Shown here: in pieces, positions 1 to 8,605 of the stretch | Numbering within the stretch: the first letter of the stretch is position 1 | Layout: every line of letters starts with the position of its first letter | Source of the DNA: Acidimicrobiaceae bacterium | GTDB taxonomy: Bacteria > Actinomycetota > Acidimicrobiia > Acidimicrobiales > RAAP-2 | Assembly: GCA_003152015.1 (NCBI GenBank) | Contig: PLZF01000078.1 | Span: 1-33,619 of the forward strand | DNA: 33,619 nt | Direction of reading: 5' to 3' | Position numbers and translations under genes: made by a program | The notes under the pieces: model-generated | Database searches by the model: none | What the model was told of the DNA's origin: nothing | Seen by the model: the letters and a program-made list of their open reading frames with translations, nothing else

Positions 1-135
1 CGCCGCCGCCGCCGCTGCGCCCGCCCCAGCCGAAGCCCCAGCCAGCGATGAGACTCCCGCGCCCGCCGCCGCCGCCGCCGCTGCGCCCGCCCCAGCCGAA
101 GCCCCAGCCAGCGATGAGACTCCCGCGCCCGCCGC
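1..135 (+). repeat. 66-bp tandem repeat in the S2 tail
   Basis: Bases 1-69 and 67-135 are identical, giving a 66-bp (22-codon) tandem duplication that probably continues to the left of the window. The unit is a multiple of three, so repeat gain or loss would keep the frame and only lengthen or shorten the disordered tail. Confidence 0.9.
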
Positions 136-151
136 AGCCGAGGAGGCCTGA
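1..151 (+). CDS. rpsB: 30S ribosomal protein S2, C-terminal end (partial)
   Basis: Only the last 49 codons are inside the window. The frame is open from base 2 to a TGA at 149-151 and encodes an Ala/Pro/Glu-rich tail ending in APAAAEEA. Nothing in this tail is diagnostic. The assignment rests on position: rpsB directly precedes tsf in nearly all bacteria, and the stop lies 2 bases before the tsf start. Some actinobacterial S2 proteins have disordered acidic or alanine-rich C-terminal extensions, which fits. The tail is built from a 22-residue tandem repeat. The AGGAGG that serves tsf lies inside this gene's last codons (141-146), so the two genes are probably co-transcribed and translationally linked. 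Confidence 0.7.
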   Translation, partial: AAAAAAPAPAEAPASDETPAPAAAAAAAPAPAEAPASDETPAPAAAEEA

Positions 152-153
152 TC

Positions 154-948
154 GTGCCCGCCTTCACCGCTAAGGACGTCCAGACATTGCGCCAGTCCAC
201 TGGCGTCGGAATGCTCGATGCCAAGAAGGCCCTCGTAGAGAACCAAGGCGACTACGACAAGTCAGTGGTGTGGCTCCGCGAACAGGGCCTGGCCGGTCAG
301 GCCAAACGGTCCGATCGCGAGGCGACCGAAGGCGCAGTGGCCATCGGTCGCTCCGGCAACGTCGCTTCAATCGTGCAGTTGCGGTCCGAAACCGACTTCG
401 TGGCCAAGTCAGACGAGTTCAAGAACGTGGTGTCGGAACTGGCCGATCTGGTGGCGGCCAAGGGCGAGTCGGCCCTGGATGAACGAGCCTCCGACCTCGA
501 GGACATGAGGACGCGACTGAAAGAGAACATCTCGATCGGAAAAGTCGTTCGTATCGAGGCTCCGGCCGATGGTGCAGTTAACAGCTACCTCCACCTGCAG
601 GCAGGCCGTGGTGTCAACGCAGTGGTGGTGGCGGTATCGGGCGGATCCGAAGAACTCGCCCACGACGTTGCCGCTCACATCGCCTTCGCCCGACCGGTGT
701 ACGTGCGCCGTGACGAAGTTCCGGAGTCGGACGTGGCCGCTGAGCGCGAGACGGTGGAAAAGATTGCCCGCAAAGAGGGAAAGCCCGATGCGGCGCTTCC
801 CAAAATCATTGAAGGCCGGCTCAACGGTTGGTACAAGGAACGGGTCCTACTCGACCAGGCCTACATCAAAGATGAGAAGCAAACAGTCGCAAAATTCCTC
901 GGAACGGCATCAGTGACACAGTTCGCCCAGGTTGTCATCGGCGACTGA
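154..948 (+). CDS. tsf: translation elongation factor Ts
   Basis: EF-Ts is the cytoplasmic guanine-nucleotide exchange factor that regenerates EF-Tu-GTP during elongation. The 264-residue product starts with MPAFTAKDVQTLRQ and has the N-terminal UBA-like domain motif TGVGMLDAKKAL (about residues 17-28). The hallmark TDFVAKSDEF follows at about residues 80-89 and contacts EF-Tu. The length is close to the usual 270 or so of actinobacterial EF-Ts. The GTG start is chosen because a full AGGAGG (141-146) lies 7 bases upstream and no upstream in-frame start is better. The gene follows rpsB and precedes pyrH, the classical ribosome-supply cluster. The 3' end runs close to the pyrH start. Confidence 0.97.
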   Translation: MPAFTAKDVQTLRQSTGVGMLDAKKALVENQGDYDKSVVWLREQGLAGQAKRSDREATEGAVAIGRSGNVASIVQLRSETDFVAKSDEFKNVVSELADLVAAKGESALDERASDLEDMRTRLKENISIGKVVRIEAPADGAVNSYLHLQAGRGVNAVVVAVSGGSEELAHDVAAHIAFARPVYVRRDEVPESDVAAERETVEKIARKEGKPDAALPKIIEGRLNGWYKERVLLDQAYIKDEKQTVAKFLGTASVTQFAQVVIGD

Positions 949-955
949 GGCCACC

Positions 956-1675
956 GTGGGAGAACGACGGCGGATCGTACTGAAGATGTCGGGGGAGGCG
1001 TTGGCCTCCTCTGCATCCGACGAGACCATTGATGCTTCCATGGTCGAACGCATTGCTGTCGAAATCGCCAGGGCCCGGGATGAGCTCGATCTCGAGCTGG
1101 CGGTGATGGTCGGTGGGGGAAACATCTGGCGCGGGACGACCGGTGCCGGCGCCGGCATGGATCGGGCCACCTCGGACACCATGGGCATGTTGGGGACGGT
1201 CATCAATGCCCTGGCTCTCCAGGATGCACTCGAGCACCAAGGACAGGTGACCCGGGTCCTCTCGGCGGTCCAGATGGCTGAAGTGGCAGAGCCGTATATC
1301 CGCCGTCGAGCCATCCGCCACCTCCAAAAGGGTCGCGTGGTGGTCTTTGCTGCCGGGATGGGGAATCCCTACTTCACCACCGATACGTCGGCGGCGCTGC
1401 GGGCGGCGGAGATCGAAGCCGAGCTCCTCTGCAAAGGGACCCACGGGGGTGTGGACGGTGTGTACACCGCCGATCCGCGGCTCGATTCCTCGGCGACCAA
1501 GTATGACGAAGTGTCGTTTATGGAAGTGGTGTCCAAGGATCTTCGGGTCATGGACCTCACCGCCATCACCTTTTGTAAAGACAACGGGCTTCCGATCCGG
1601 GTATTTGACCTGATGGGCGCGGGCAACATCATGAAAGCACTGGGTGGCGAACCCATCGGGACGTTGGTCCGATGA
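956..1675 (+). CDS. pyrH: UMP kinase
   Basis: PyrH phosphorylates UMP to UDP in pyrimidine nucleotide synthesis and belongs to the amino-acid-kinase fold, unrelated to eukaryotic UMP/CMP kinases. Visible motifs are the phosphate-binding LKMSGEAL near the N-terminus, GGGNIWRG at the nucleotide site, and the substrate-loop segment TTDTSAALRAAEI. The length of about 239 residues is normal. GTG at 956 is preferred: GAGG at 947-950 lies 5 bases upstream and the product starts MGERRRIVLK. A TTG at 932 is in frame, overlaps tsf and would add eight residues, but it has no spaced ribosome-binding site. The enzyme is typically hexameric and UTP-inhibited, which is family knowledge. Confidence 0.95.
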   Translation: MGERRRIVLKMSGEALASSASDETIDASMVERIAVEIARARDELDLELAVMVGGGNIWRGTTGAGAGMDRATSDTMGMLGTVINALALQDALEHQGQVTRVLSAVQMAEVAEPYIRRRAIRHLQKGRVVVFAAGMGNPYFTTDTSAALRAAEIEAELLCKGTHGGVDGVYTADPRLDSSATKYDEVSFMEVVSKDLRVMDLTAITFCKDNGLPIRVFDLMGAGNIMKALGGEPIGTLVR

Positions 1676-1730
1676 ACAGGGAGAACTTCCTGGTCACGGG
1701 GTTCACCCGGTGTAGGGTGGCAGCGATCGC

Positions 1731-1736
1731 TACGCT
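1731..1736 (+). promoter_or_regulatory. -10-like TACGCT before frr (possible leaderless start)
   Basis: TACGCT fits the actinobacterial TANNNT -10 pattern and ends 9 bases before the frr ATG. The 70-bp pyrH-frr gap has no convincing Shine-Dalgarno, and no clear -35 is visible. Confidence 0.35.
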
Positions 1737-1745
1737 GGTAGGCTA

Positions 1746-2315
1746 ATGGACGACGACCTGACCGCTTTAGTTGTCGTAGACGCACAGGAGCGTATGGAAA
1801 AGGCCGTTGAGCATGCTCAGGCCGAATTCGGCGCCATCCGCACCGGGAGAGCAACGCCTGCCCTGGTTGAGCATCTGAAGGTCGATTATTACGGCACAGA
1901 AACCGAGTTGAGAGCGATGGCCGGCTTCAGTGTTCCCGAGGCACGGCTTTTGGTCATCTCCCCCTACGACAAGAGTTCGTTGGGTGCGATTGAGAAGGCG
2001 ATTCAGAATTCCGACCTCGGGATCAACCCCTCGAACGATGGAACCGTCATTCGCCTTTCGTTCCCGGTACCCACCGAGGAACGACGTAAAGAGCTGGTGA
2101 AAGTGGTGAAACAGAAGTCGGAAGACGGCAGGGTCACTGTCCGTAACCTGCGTCGGGCCGCCCGACACGAACTGGACGCGCTGCAAAAGGACGGCGATCT
2201 GTCGAGCGACGAACTTAAGCGGGTGGGAGAAGATCTCGACAAGATCACCCAGGTTCAAGTGGCGGCTATCGACCGATTGCTGGCCCACAAAGAGCAAGAG
2301 CTCCTCGGAATCTGA
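1746..2315 (+). CDS. frr: ribosome recycling factor
   Basis: RRF splits post-termination ribosomes together with EF-G. The 189-residue product is close to the family's usual 185 and is recognisable along its length. The N-terminal helix contains AEFGAIRTGRATPALVEH, where the conserved RTGRA is diagnostic. The small domain contains YYGTETELRAMAGFSVPEAR, followed by the conserved stretch ending SDLGINPSNDG and then IRLSFPVPTEERRKELVK. The three-helix bundle continues to the C-terminus. The start is the ATG at 1746, with only a weak purine tract upstream. The order tsf-pyrH-frr is conserved in bacteria. Confidence 0.97.
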   Translation: MDDDLTALVVVDAQERMEKAVEHAQAEFGAIRTGRATPALVEHLKVDYYGTETELRAMAGFSVPEARLLVISPYDKSSLGAIEKAIQNSDLGINPSNDGTVIRLSFPVPTEERRKELVKVVKQKSEDGRVTVRNLRRAARHELDALQKDGDLSSDELKRVGEDLDKITQVQVAAIDRLLAHKEQELLGI

Positions 2316-2364
2316 GACATGGTCGGGCCTCTGATCGGCCTTGCTCATGGGAGGGAAAATCGAC

Positions 2365-4683
2365 GTGCACGACGGTGATGACCGGCGAGAAGGCGAAGAT
2401 GAGGACGAGGTCCCGCAGGGCTTCGTCGCGGAGCGGACTGGTCCGTCGACCGACCAGGTAAGGATCGTGGGGGCGGAGGTGGCCGGTGAGGCCACCGCCG
2501 TCGTACCGGTTGTGTCTCGGGCCGACGCTCCCCCCGAGCCCGCGGGTGACGGCTCGACAGAGGTGGCAGTCCATCTGACCAATGAGCCGAGCGACCCCGA
2601 GACAATGGGTCATGCGGTGCAACCACTCCTTCCCGGGGAGACCGCGGTACCCGGAGGCACACATTCGCCGCCCAAGCTTCCGCACTGGACTGAAGCTCCG
2701 ACCGGGGAGGTCCCCGCCGTGCTGTCCCGCGAAACCGGTGAGGGCGGGGGAGGATCACAAGCAGGGATCGCCGCGCCATCCTGGCGCGAGGGTCACAGCG
2801 ATTGGGTCGCTCACGAGGAAGAATTCGAGGCGGCCATGTTCGGCGACGACGAAGCTGCACTCGGATCGCTCGATGAAACTGACCGGACCGATGTGGATCG
2901 ACGCCCGTGGGAGTTCGATCTTCCCTCCTCAGGAGCGCCTGTGGTGGGCGGTTCCCGAGGTGCCGGCGCCCCCAAGCGCGGCTCGTCCCGAGGGGCCGGT
3001 GCCGACCACGCCGCGGGCGACCAAGATCTGACCACCCAGATTCCTGTGGTGCCACCGCGTTCGTCCTGGCCCGATGAGTCGGCATCGTCTGAGGGCGCCG
3101 GTGGTTCTGGCGCCGGTGGCTCTGGCAGCGGCACCGGGTCACGCGATGAGGGGCGTGACAGGGGGTTTCCCTCAAGTCGTACGACCGAAGGGTTGGACGA
3201 GCCCGACCACGGAGACGAGCCCGATGAGGTCGTCGATGACCTCCCTGGTCTTCAGAGGACCCGCCCGACCGGGACCGCCAGGGTCGGTCGCGTCCGCAAG
3301 GGCGGTATGCGGTCCAGCCGGATCAGGGCAAAACGGCCCGAGGACATTGATGCGCTGACCGATACCCCGTTGGCGGCGGAGCCTCCCGGTGCGAGCGTGA
3401 CCGCCGTACCGGGCGCTGGGCGCCGCCGGGGTGGCTTGGCGGGGTTGGCCGCCGCCGACAGCGCCTCGGATCGCTCTGCCGGCCGCGCTGACAAACGGCA
3501 GAGGGGCGGATCCGAAGCCGCCACTGCCACTGAAGCCGCCACTGCCACTGAGGCCGCCACTGCCACTGAGGCCGCCACCCGCCATGCCGGCGCCGGAAGC
3601 GGCACGCAGTCATACCCACACGCCGACACCGCCGACACCTCCGACGCCGACACCGCCGACACCTCCGACGCACACACCGACGCACACACCGATGCCGACA
3701 CCGACGCACACACCGATGCGGGCGGCATCCACGACGGTGCCGACATGGACGCCGACCAGAACCAGACCGACGGGCTTCTGGGCGGCGGACCTCCGCCTCC
3801 CAGGCGTCTCCGGCTGCGTCCTCGAGCCGGTGGGAACGGGGACACCCAGGTCGAAAGGCGCGGGGGTGAGAGCAGCATCAGGGTAAGGGTCGCCACCGGC
3901 ATCGTTGTCGCTGCAGTCGGCCTGGCCGCCTTCAAATTAGGGACGGCGCCGGCGTTGGCGTTGAGCATCGTGGTGGTCACGTTTGCCGCCGGTGAGTGTT
4001 TCGGGGTGCTGCGCCGAGCCGGCTACCACCCGGCCACCCTGCTTGGCCTGGTCGGCACCGTCTCCTTGATGGTGGCGGCCTATACCAAGGGCCCGTCGGC
4101 GATCCCGCTGGTGTTGGTGCTCATCGCCGTCTTCACCCTGCTGTGGTACCTGTTCGGCATCGAGCGGGGCTCACCGATTGCCGGGAGCGCGGCCACCCTG
4201 TTCACCATTGGGTGGATCTCCCTGCTCGGCTCCTACGCGGGGTTGTTGCTCTCTCCGTCGGAATTCCCGCGCCGCGAGGGCATCGCCTTCTTGCTGGGAG
4301 CGGTCATCGCCACGGTGGCCAATGACGTCGGTGCTCTGGTCATCGGCCGATGGATCGGGCGCCATGCGCTGGCCCCCAACGTCAGCCCCCATAAGACGTG
4401 GGAGGGTTGGCTGGGAGGAGGCATCTTCTCCATCGTCATCTCGGCTGCTCTGGTCGGAGCCATTCACCCATGGACACCCGGCCATGCCGCCCTCCTCGGG
4501 TTGGTGGTGGCGGTGGTCGCCCCCATTGGGGATCTGTGCGAATCCCTCCTCAAGCGGGACTTCAGAATAAAGGACATGGGCTCTCTTCTGCCTGGCCATG
4601 GCGGGGTCCTCGATCGGATCGACGCCCTCTTGTTTGTGCTTCCGGCCACCTATTATCTGGTGCGCGCCCTCAATATCGCGTGA
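2365..4683 (+). CDS. cdsA: phosphatidate cytidylyltransferase (CDP-DAG synthase) with long disordered N-terminus
   Basis: CdsA makes CDP-diacylglycerol from phosphatidate and CTP at the membrane, the branch point of phospholipid synthesis. The last 270 or so residues form the hydrophobic multi-pass domain. It ends with the family signature RDFRIKDMGSLLPGHGG followed by VLDRID, containing the catalytic-site Asp and Lys/Arg residues. Before it lie about 500 residues of acidic, Gly/Ser/Pro-rich, repeat-containing sequence with no recognisable domain, whereas ordinary CdsA is about 270-300 residues in all. GTG 2365 is chosen because GGGAGGG (2349-2355) sits 9 bases upstream. A TTG at 2341 is in frame but lies before that site. 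It sits between frr and dxr, as in many actinobacteria. Confidence 0.93.
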   Translation: MHDGDDRREGEDEDEVPQGFVAERTGPSTDQVRIVGAEVAGEATAVVPVVSRADAPPEPAGDGSTEVAVHLTNEPSDPETMGHAVQPLLPGETAVPGGTHSPPKLPHWTEAPTGEVPAVLSRETGEGGGGSQAGIAAPSWREGHSDWVAHEEEFEAAMFGDDEAALGSLDETDRTDVDRRPWEFDLPSSGAPVVGGSRGAGAPKRGSSRGAGADHAAGDQDLTTQIPVVPPRSSWPDESASSEGAGGSGAGGSGSGTGSRDEGRDRGFPSSRTTEGLDEPDHGDEPDEVVDDLPGLQRTRPTGTARVGRVRKGGMRSSRIRAKRPEDIDALTDTPLAAEPPGASVTAVPGAGRRRGGLAGLAAADSASDRSAGRADKRQRGGSEAATATEAATATEAATATEAATRHAGAGSGTQSYPHADTADTSDADTADTSDAHTDAHTDADTDAHTDAGGIHDGADMDADQNQTDGLLGGGPPPPRRLRLRPRAGGNGDTQVERRGGESSIRVRVATGIVVAAVGLAAFKLGTAPALALSIVVVTFAAGECFGVLRRAGYHPATLLGLVGTVSLMVAAYTKGPSAIPLVLVLIAVFTLLWYLFGIERGSPIAGSAATLFTIGWISLLGSYAGLLLSPSEFPRREGIAFLLGAVIATVANDVGALVIGRWIGRHALAPNVSPHKTWEGWLGGGIFSIVISAALVGAIHPWTPGHAALLGLVVAVVAPIGDLCESLLKRDFRIKDMGSLLPGHGGVLDRIDALLFVLPATYYLVRALNIA
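3517..3669 (+). repeat. in-frame tandem repeats in the CdsA N-terminal extension
   Basis: Two repeat arrays lie close together. An 18-bp unit encoding EAATAT is repeated at 3517-3534, 3535-3552 and 3553-3570 with a partial fourth. A 24-bp unit encoding DTADTSDA is repeated at 3622-3645 and 3646-3669, followed by degenerate DAHT repeats to about 3720. All units are multiples of three. Confidence 0.85.
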
Positions 4684-4703
4684 AGTTCGGGCAGGCTTAG
4701 AGG

Positions 4704-5897
4704 GTGACCCCCACCACTGTCAGCCTCATCGGGTCGACCGGATCCATTGGGACCCAGGCCATCGAGGTCATCGAGTCGTGCCCTGAGCGGTTCACCGTGG
4801 CCGCTCTCGGAGCTCAACGGTCCATCGAGGCTCTGGCCGATCAGGCCCGGCGATTCCGCCCCCAGGTCGTGGCCATCGGGGACGAAACACTGGCATCGGA
4901 ACTGGCCCGGCTGTTGCCCTCCGGCGTCGAGGTGGTGACAGGCAGCGACGGGCTCGCCCACCTCGCCACCCTGGCCGACGTGGCCGTCAACGGCGTGGTG
5001 GGTTTTGCCGGGTTGACCGTGACCTTGGCGGCGCTCGAGGCAGGCCGGCGTCTGTGTCTGGCCAACAAGGAGTCGATCATTGCCGGTGCGCCGGTGGTGC
5101 AGCGGGCCCGGAGGACGCCCGGTGCGGAGATCATCCCGGTGGACTCGGAGCACTGCGCCATTCACCAGTGCCTGCGGGCCGGTAGCGCCCCCGAGGTAGC
5201 TCGCCTGTTGCTCACCGCCTCGGGGGGTCCCTTCAGAGGTCGCACCCGCGACGAGTTGGCATCGGTGGAGGTTGCCGAGGCGCTCACCCATCCGACCTGG
5301 TCGATGGGGCCGAAGATCACAGTGGACTCTTCCACCTTGATGAACAAGGGCCTCGAGGTGATCGAGGCCCACGAGTTGTTCGGCATCCCTTTCGACGCCA
5401 TCGACGTTGTGGTCCATCCCCAGTCGATCATCCACTCGATGGTGGAGTTCACCGACGGTGCGGTAGTGGCCCAGTTGTCGATGCCGGACATGCGCCTTCC
5501 CATTGGGTACGCGCTGATGTATCCGGATCGCCTGCCGGTGCCGTTCGGCGCCATCGACTGGAAAGAGTTGGCCCGACTCGATTTTGAGGAGCCGGATCGA
5601 TCGGTGTTCACCTGTCTCGACCTGGCCTACCGCGCCGGGAGAGAGGGCGACCTGGCCCCTGCCTGGTTGAATGCGGCCAACGAGGTGGCGGTGGCCGCAT
5701 TTCTGGATGGTCGGATCGGGTGGTGCGCCATCGGCGACGTGGTGACCGGGACCCTCGATAGCTATGAGGTATCCACCGGCTCACCGGTGGACGCAGACGG
5801 GATGTCGAATCGCTCGGTCGAGGATGTGCTCGAAGCAGATGCATCCGCCCGCCGCGCCGCCGAACGGGTGGTCGCCACTCGGGAGCTGGCGGCATGA
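4704..5897 (+). CDS. dxr: 1-deoxy-D-xylulose-5-phosphate reductoisomerase
   Basis: Dxr performs the NADPH-dependent rearrangement and reduction of DXP to 2-C-methyl-D-erythritol 4-phosphate, the committed step of the MEP isoprenoid pathway. The 397-residue product has the NADPH-binding GSTGSIGTQAIEVI at residues 9-22, the ANKESII motif and the metal-binding PVDSEHCAIHQCL. SGGPF and the substrate loop HPTWSMGPKITVDSSTLMNK come next, then VHPQSIIHSMVEF. The length matches the E. coli enzyme. The GTG start lies 20 bases after cdsA with only a weak upstream AGG, so the exact start is less sure than the identity. The gene ends in an ATGA overlap with the following protease gene. ispG, a later step of the same pathway, lies one gene on. 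Confidence 0.96.
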   Translation: MTPTTVSLIGSTGSIGTQAIEVIESCPERFTVAALGAQRSIEALADQARRFRPQVVAIGDETLASELARLLPSGVEVVTGSDGLAHLATLADVAVNGVVGFAGLTVTLAALEAGRRLCLANKESIIAGAPVVQRARRTPGAEIIPVDSEHCAIHQCLRAGSAPEVARLLLTASGGPFRGRTRDELASVEVAEALTHPTWSMGPKITVDSSTLMNKGLEVIEAHELFGIPFDAIDVVVHPQSIIHSMVEFTDGAVVAQLSMPDMRLPIGYALMYPDRLPVPFGAIDWKELARLDFEEPDRSVFTCLDLAYRAGREGDLAPAWLNAANEVAVAAFLDGRIGWCAIGDVVTGTLDSYEVSTGSPVDADGMSNRSVEDVLEADASARRAAERVVATRELAA

Positions 5898-7231
5898 GGA
5901 CCTCCGAGATGGCCACCGGGAGGCTCGCCGCACCGGTTCCCCCGTCTCCGGCCGACCCGCCGCTATCCCCCGACCAGGTGAAGTCCCCGCGACGAGCGGC
6001 GCTGGAACTGGCACTGGTCGTCGCCACCATTGTGGCGCTGACGGTGCTCACCGGGACGACGGACGTGGCCATCATCGTGGCCTGCATCATCGTCATGGTG
6101 ATGGTCCACGAACTCGGGCATCTGCTGGCGGCCAAGCGGGGTGGCATGAAGGTGACCGAGTACTTTCTCGGCTTCGGTCCCCGCCTCTGGTCCTTCCGGC
6201 GGGGGGAGACCGAGTATGGGATCAAGGCGATCCCCTTAGGGGGATACGTGAAGATCCCGGGGATGACCAACCTCGAGCAGGTCAATCCCGCCGACGAGTC
6301 CCGCACCTATCGCCAGCAGCCGTTCCATGCCCGTCTGCTGGTAGCGATGGCCGGATCGGCCATGCATTTTCTCATGGCGTTCGCGCTGCTCTGGGCACTA
6401 CTCACCTTCGTGGGGGTGGCCAGTGCCAACCAGATACAGATTCAAGGGGTGTCCACCCTTGCCGGGAAGACCAGCCCGGCCGCAGCCGCCGGATTGAAGG
6501 CCGGGGACATCGTGGTGTCGGTCAACGGTAAGCCGGTCAACGGCGATGTCAACACCCTCACCAACACCATCCAGAACCATGTCGACCAATCGGTGACAGT
6601 GGTGGTGAATCGAGGTGGCCACAAACTGAGTGTGCCGGTGACCCCGGCCAACGGTCGCTCTGCGCACCAACCGGGCGCGGACGGACCGGCCGGATCCGCG
6701 CCCTACGGGGTGATCGGTGTCCAACTCGGTTCGCCCATCGTGCGAGCCAACCCGTTCCATGCACTGGGTTCGACGGTCGTCGATCTGGGCCACTTCACCT
6801 GGGCGACGGTGGCCGGCGTTGCCGGTCTCTTTTCCCCGTCAGGGGTCTCCGCCCGGTTCCATCAGGTGGCCAGCGCCAAAGCGGCCGGCCAGGCATCGGC
6901 CAACGGCACCCGGGTCGAATCGATCATCGGCGCGGTGGGTATCGGCGGGCAGGCCGTGAAGGCGGGCATCGGGGACACGTTGATCTTCCTCGTCTCGATC
7001 AACCTGTTCCTCGGCGTCTTCAACCTCTTCCCCATGCTGCCGCTCGATGGTGGCCACGTCGTTATCGCCGTCTACGAGAAGGTCCGGACCCGCAGCCGGA
7101 AGGTGCTCTACCACGCCGACGTGACCAAGTTGATGCCGTTCACCTGGTTGATGCTGGCCTTTCTGGGCGTACTCTTCGCCACCACCCTCTTGAACGACCT
7201 GCTGCATCCGCTGGCCAACCCCTTCAATTGA
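5894..7231 (+). CDS. rseP: site-2 intramembrane zinc metalloprotease (RseP/RasP family)
   Basis: RseP-type proteases cut membrane-anchored anti-sigma factors and leftover signal peptides within the bilayer. The 445-residue product has a first membrane segment containing the zinc-binding MVHELGHLLAAKRGG (HExxH, about residues 70-84). A PDZ domain with KTSPAAAAGLKAGDIVVSVNG follows in the middle. The C-terminal membrane part has FNLFPMLPLDGGHV, which carries the third zinc ligand Asp. Its ATG overlaps the dxr TGA as ATGA, implying translational coupling. The N-terminal 35 residues before the first helix are Pro-rich. Between dxr and ispG is the normal actinobacterial place for this gene. Confidence 0.95.
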   Translation: MRTSEMATGRLAAPVPPSPADPPLSPDQVKSPRRAALELALVVATIVALTVLTGTTDVAIIVACIIVMVMVHELGHLLAAKRGGMKVTEYFLGFGPRLWSFRRGETEYGIKAIPLGGYVKIPGMTNLEQVNPADESRTYRQQPFHARLLVAMAGSAMHFLMAFALLWALLTFVGVASANQIQIQGVSTLAGKTSPAAAAGLKAGDIVVSVNGKPVNGDVNTLTNTIQNHVDQSVTVVVNRGGHKLSVPVTPANGRSAHQPGADGPAGSAPYGVIGVQLGSPIVRANPFHALGSTVVDLGHFTWATVAGVAGLFSPSGVSARFHQVASAKAAGQASANGTRVESIIGAVGIGGQAVKAGIGDTLIFLVSINLFLGVFNLFPMLPLDGGHVVIAVYEKVRTRSRKVLYHADVTKLMPFTWLMLAFLGVLFATTLLNDLLHPLANPFN

Positions 7232-7298
7232 TAGCTCGGATGACCCTGGCCGCAGCGTCGTTCCCATCGGTGCCTACCTGATACCAGGGCGGCACCCC

Positions 7299-7304
7299 TA
7301 GCAT
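7299..7304 (+). promoter_or_regulatory. -10-like TAGCAT, leaderless start of ispG
   Basis: TAGCAT (TANNNT) ends 6 bases before the ATG of ispG, the spacing expected if transcription starts at the start codon. The 79-bp gap has no strong Shine-Dalgarno; the GGGGGC just before ATG is too close. No clear -35 is visible. Confidence 0.5.
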
Positions 7305-7310
7305 GGGGGC

Positions 7311-8555
7311 ATGGGACAAACGGCTTGGACCACCACCGAACGGCGCCCGACCAACCAAATTCACGTAGGGGGAGTGGCCGTCGGCGGTGGTGCCCCGGTC
7401 ACCGTGCAGTCCATGACCACCACCAAAACGGCTGATGCTGAAGGCACGTTGTCTCAGATCTATGCCCTGGCCGCCGCCGGTGCTGATCTGGTGCGATGCA
7501 CCTGCAACGAGGAGGCGGCTGCCGAGGGCCTGGCCCGGATCGTCCCGCGCTCACCAGTGCCGATCATCGCTGATATCCATTTCCATCACGAGATGGCGCT
7601 GGCCGCGTTGGAGGCTGGCGTCCAGGGGTTGCGACTCAACCCGGGCAACCTGCGCAAGGAAGCCGAAATCAAACAGGTGGCGGCCGAAGCCAAGGACCGT
7701 GGGGTTCCCATCCGGATAGGGGTGAATGCCGGTTCGCTTCACCCGGACCTCTATAAGCGGTTTGGCGGCGCCACCCCCGAGGCACTGGTGGAGTCGGCCC
7801 GGATGGAACTGGCGTACTTCGCCGAGGTGGGCTTCGACGACGTGAAGATCTCGGTCAAGGCTTCGTCGGTCCCCCTGATGATCGAGGCGTACCGCCTGGC
7901 GTCGGAGACCTTCGACCACCCGCTCCACCTCGGGGTGACCGAGGCGGGCCCGCCCCCGGCCGGACTGTTGAAGGGCACCGCCGGCATCGCCACCCTCTTG
8001 GCCGAGGGGATCGGTGACACCATCCGCTACTCGCTGACCGCTGACCCGGTGGAAGAGGCCCGGGCCGGTCGTCAGCTGTTGGAAGCGCTCGGATTGCGGG
8101 AGCGAAAGGGCCTGGACCTCATCGCCTGCCCGAGTTGTGGTCGGGCCGAAATCGACGTCATCGCGGTGGCCAACGCCGCTCAGGCGGCGCTCGAGAATCG
8201 CAACCTGCCCATCCAGGTGGCGGTGATGGGCTGCGTGGTCAACGGACCGGGCGAGGCCCGGGAGGCCGATCTGGGCATCGCCGCCGGCCGTAAGCGGGGC
8301 CACCTGTTCATCAAGGGAAAGATCGTCCGGGTGGTACCCGAAGACGAGATGGTCGAGGCGCTGGTGGCCGAAGCCGAGAAGCTGGTCACCGAAGGCGTGG
8401 AGGCTCGACTGGCGGCCGCGGACGCCGGGGCCGAAGCCGCAGCCGAAGCTGACCGCCGGGAACTGCTCGATGCGAAAGGGGCCGACGCCAACGCCTCGGA
8501 GACCAAGGTGGAGTTGATCCGCAAAAAATACGGGGACGGCCACCAACCTTCATAA
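7311..8555 (+). CDS. ispG: 4-hydroxy-3-methylbut-2-en-1-yl diphosphate synthase (flavodoxin)
   Basis: IspG (GcpE) is the [4Fe-4S] enzyme that reductively opens the cyclic MEcPP ring to HMBPP in the MEP pathway. The TIM-barrel part includes VQSMTTTKTAD, ADIHFHHEMAL, GLRLNPGNL and RIGVNAGSL. The C-terminal domain holds the cluster ligands: CPSCGR, then MGCVVNGPGEA with the third Cys and the conserved Glu. The product is 414 residues including a short alanine-rich C-terminal tail. The ATG start follows a TANNNT box by 6 bases, so the mRNA may be leaderless. Together with dxr it gives this locus two of the seven pathway steps. Confidence 0.97.
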   Translation: MGQTAWTTTERRPTNQIHVGGVAVGGGAPVTVQSMTTTKTADAEGTLSQIYALAAAGADLVRCTCNEEAAAEGLARIVPRSPVPIIADIHFHHEMALAALEAGVQGLRLNPGNLRKEAEIKQVAAEAKDRGVPIRIGVNAGSLHPDLYKRFGGATPEALVESARMELAYFAEVGFDDVKISVKASSVPLMIEAYRLASETFDHPLHLGVTEAGPPPAGLLKGTAGIATLLAEGIGDTIRYSLTADPVEEARAGRQLLEALGLRERKGLDLIACPSCGRAEIDVIAVANAAQAALENRNLPIQVAVMGCVVNGPGEAREADLGIAAGRKRGHLFIKGKIVRVVPEDEMVEALVAEAEKLVTEGVEARLAAADAGAEAAAEADRRELLDAKGADANASETKVELIRKKYGDGHQPS

Positions 8556-8591
8556 GGCCGCAGTTCGCCGGAGGGTATCGGCGTGGCCCGG

Positions 8592-8597
8592 TAGGAT
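8592..8597 (+). promoter_or_regulatory. -10-like TAGGAT, leaderless start of proS
   Basis: TAGGAT (TANNNT) ends 8 bases before the proS ATG in a 50-bp gap that has no Shine-Dalgarno sequence. No convincing -35 is visible. Confidence 0.45.
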
Positions 8598-8605
8598 CGC
8601 CGACC

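Noticed and set aside
932..955. TTG at 932 as pyrH start
   Set aside because: It has no spaced Shine-Dalgarno and overlaps tsf by 17 bases. GTG 956 has GAGG at proper distance and gives the compact family N-terminus.
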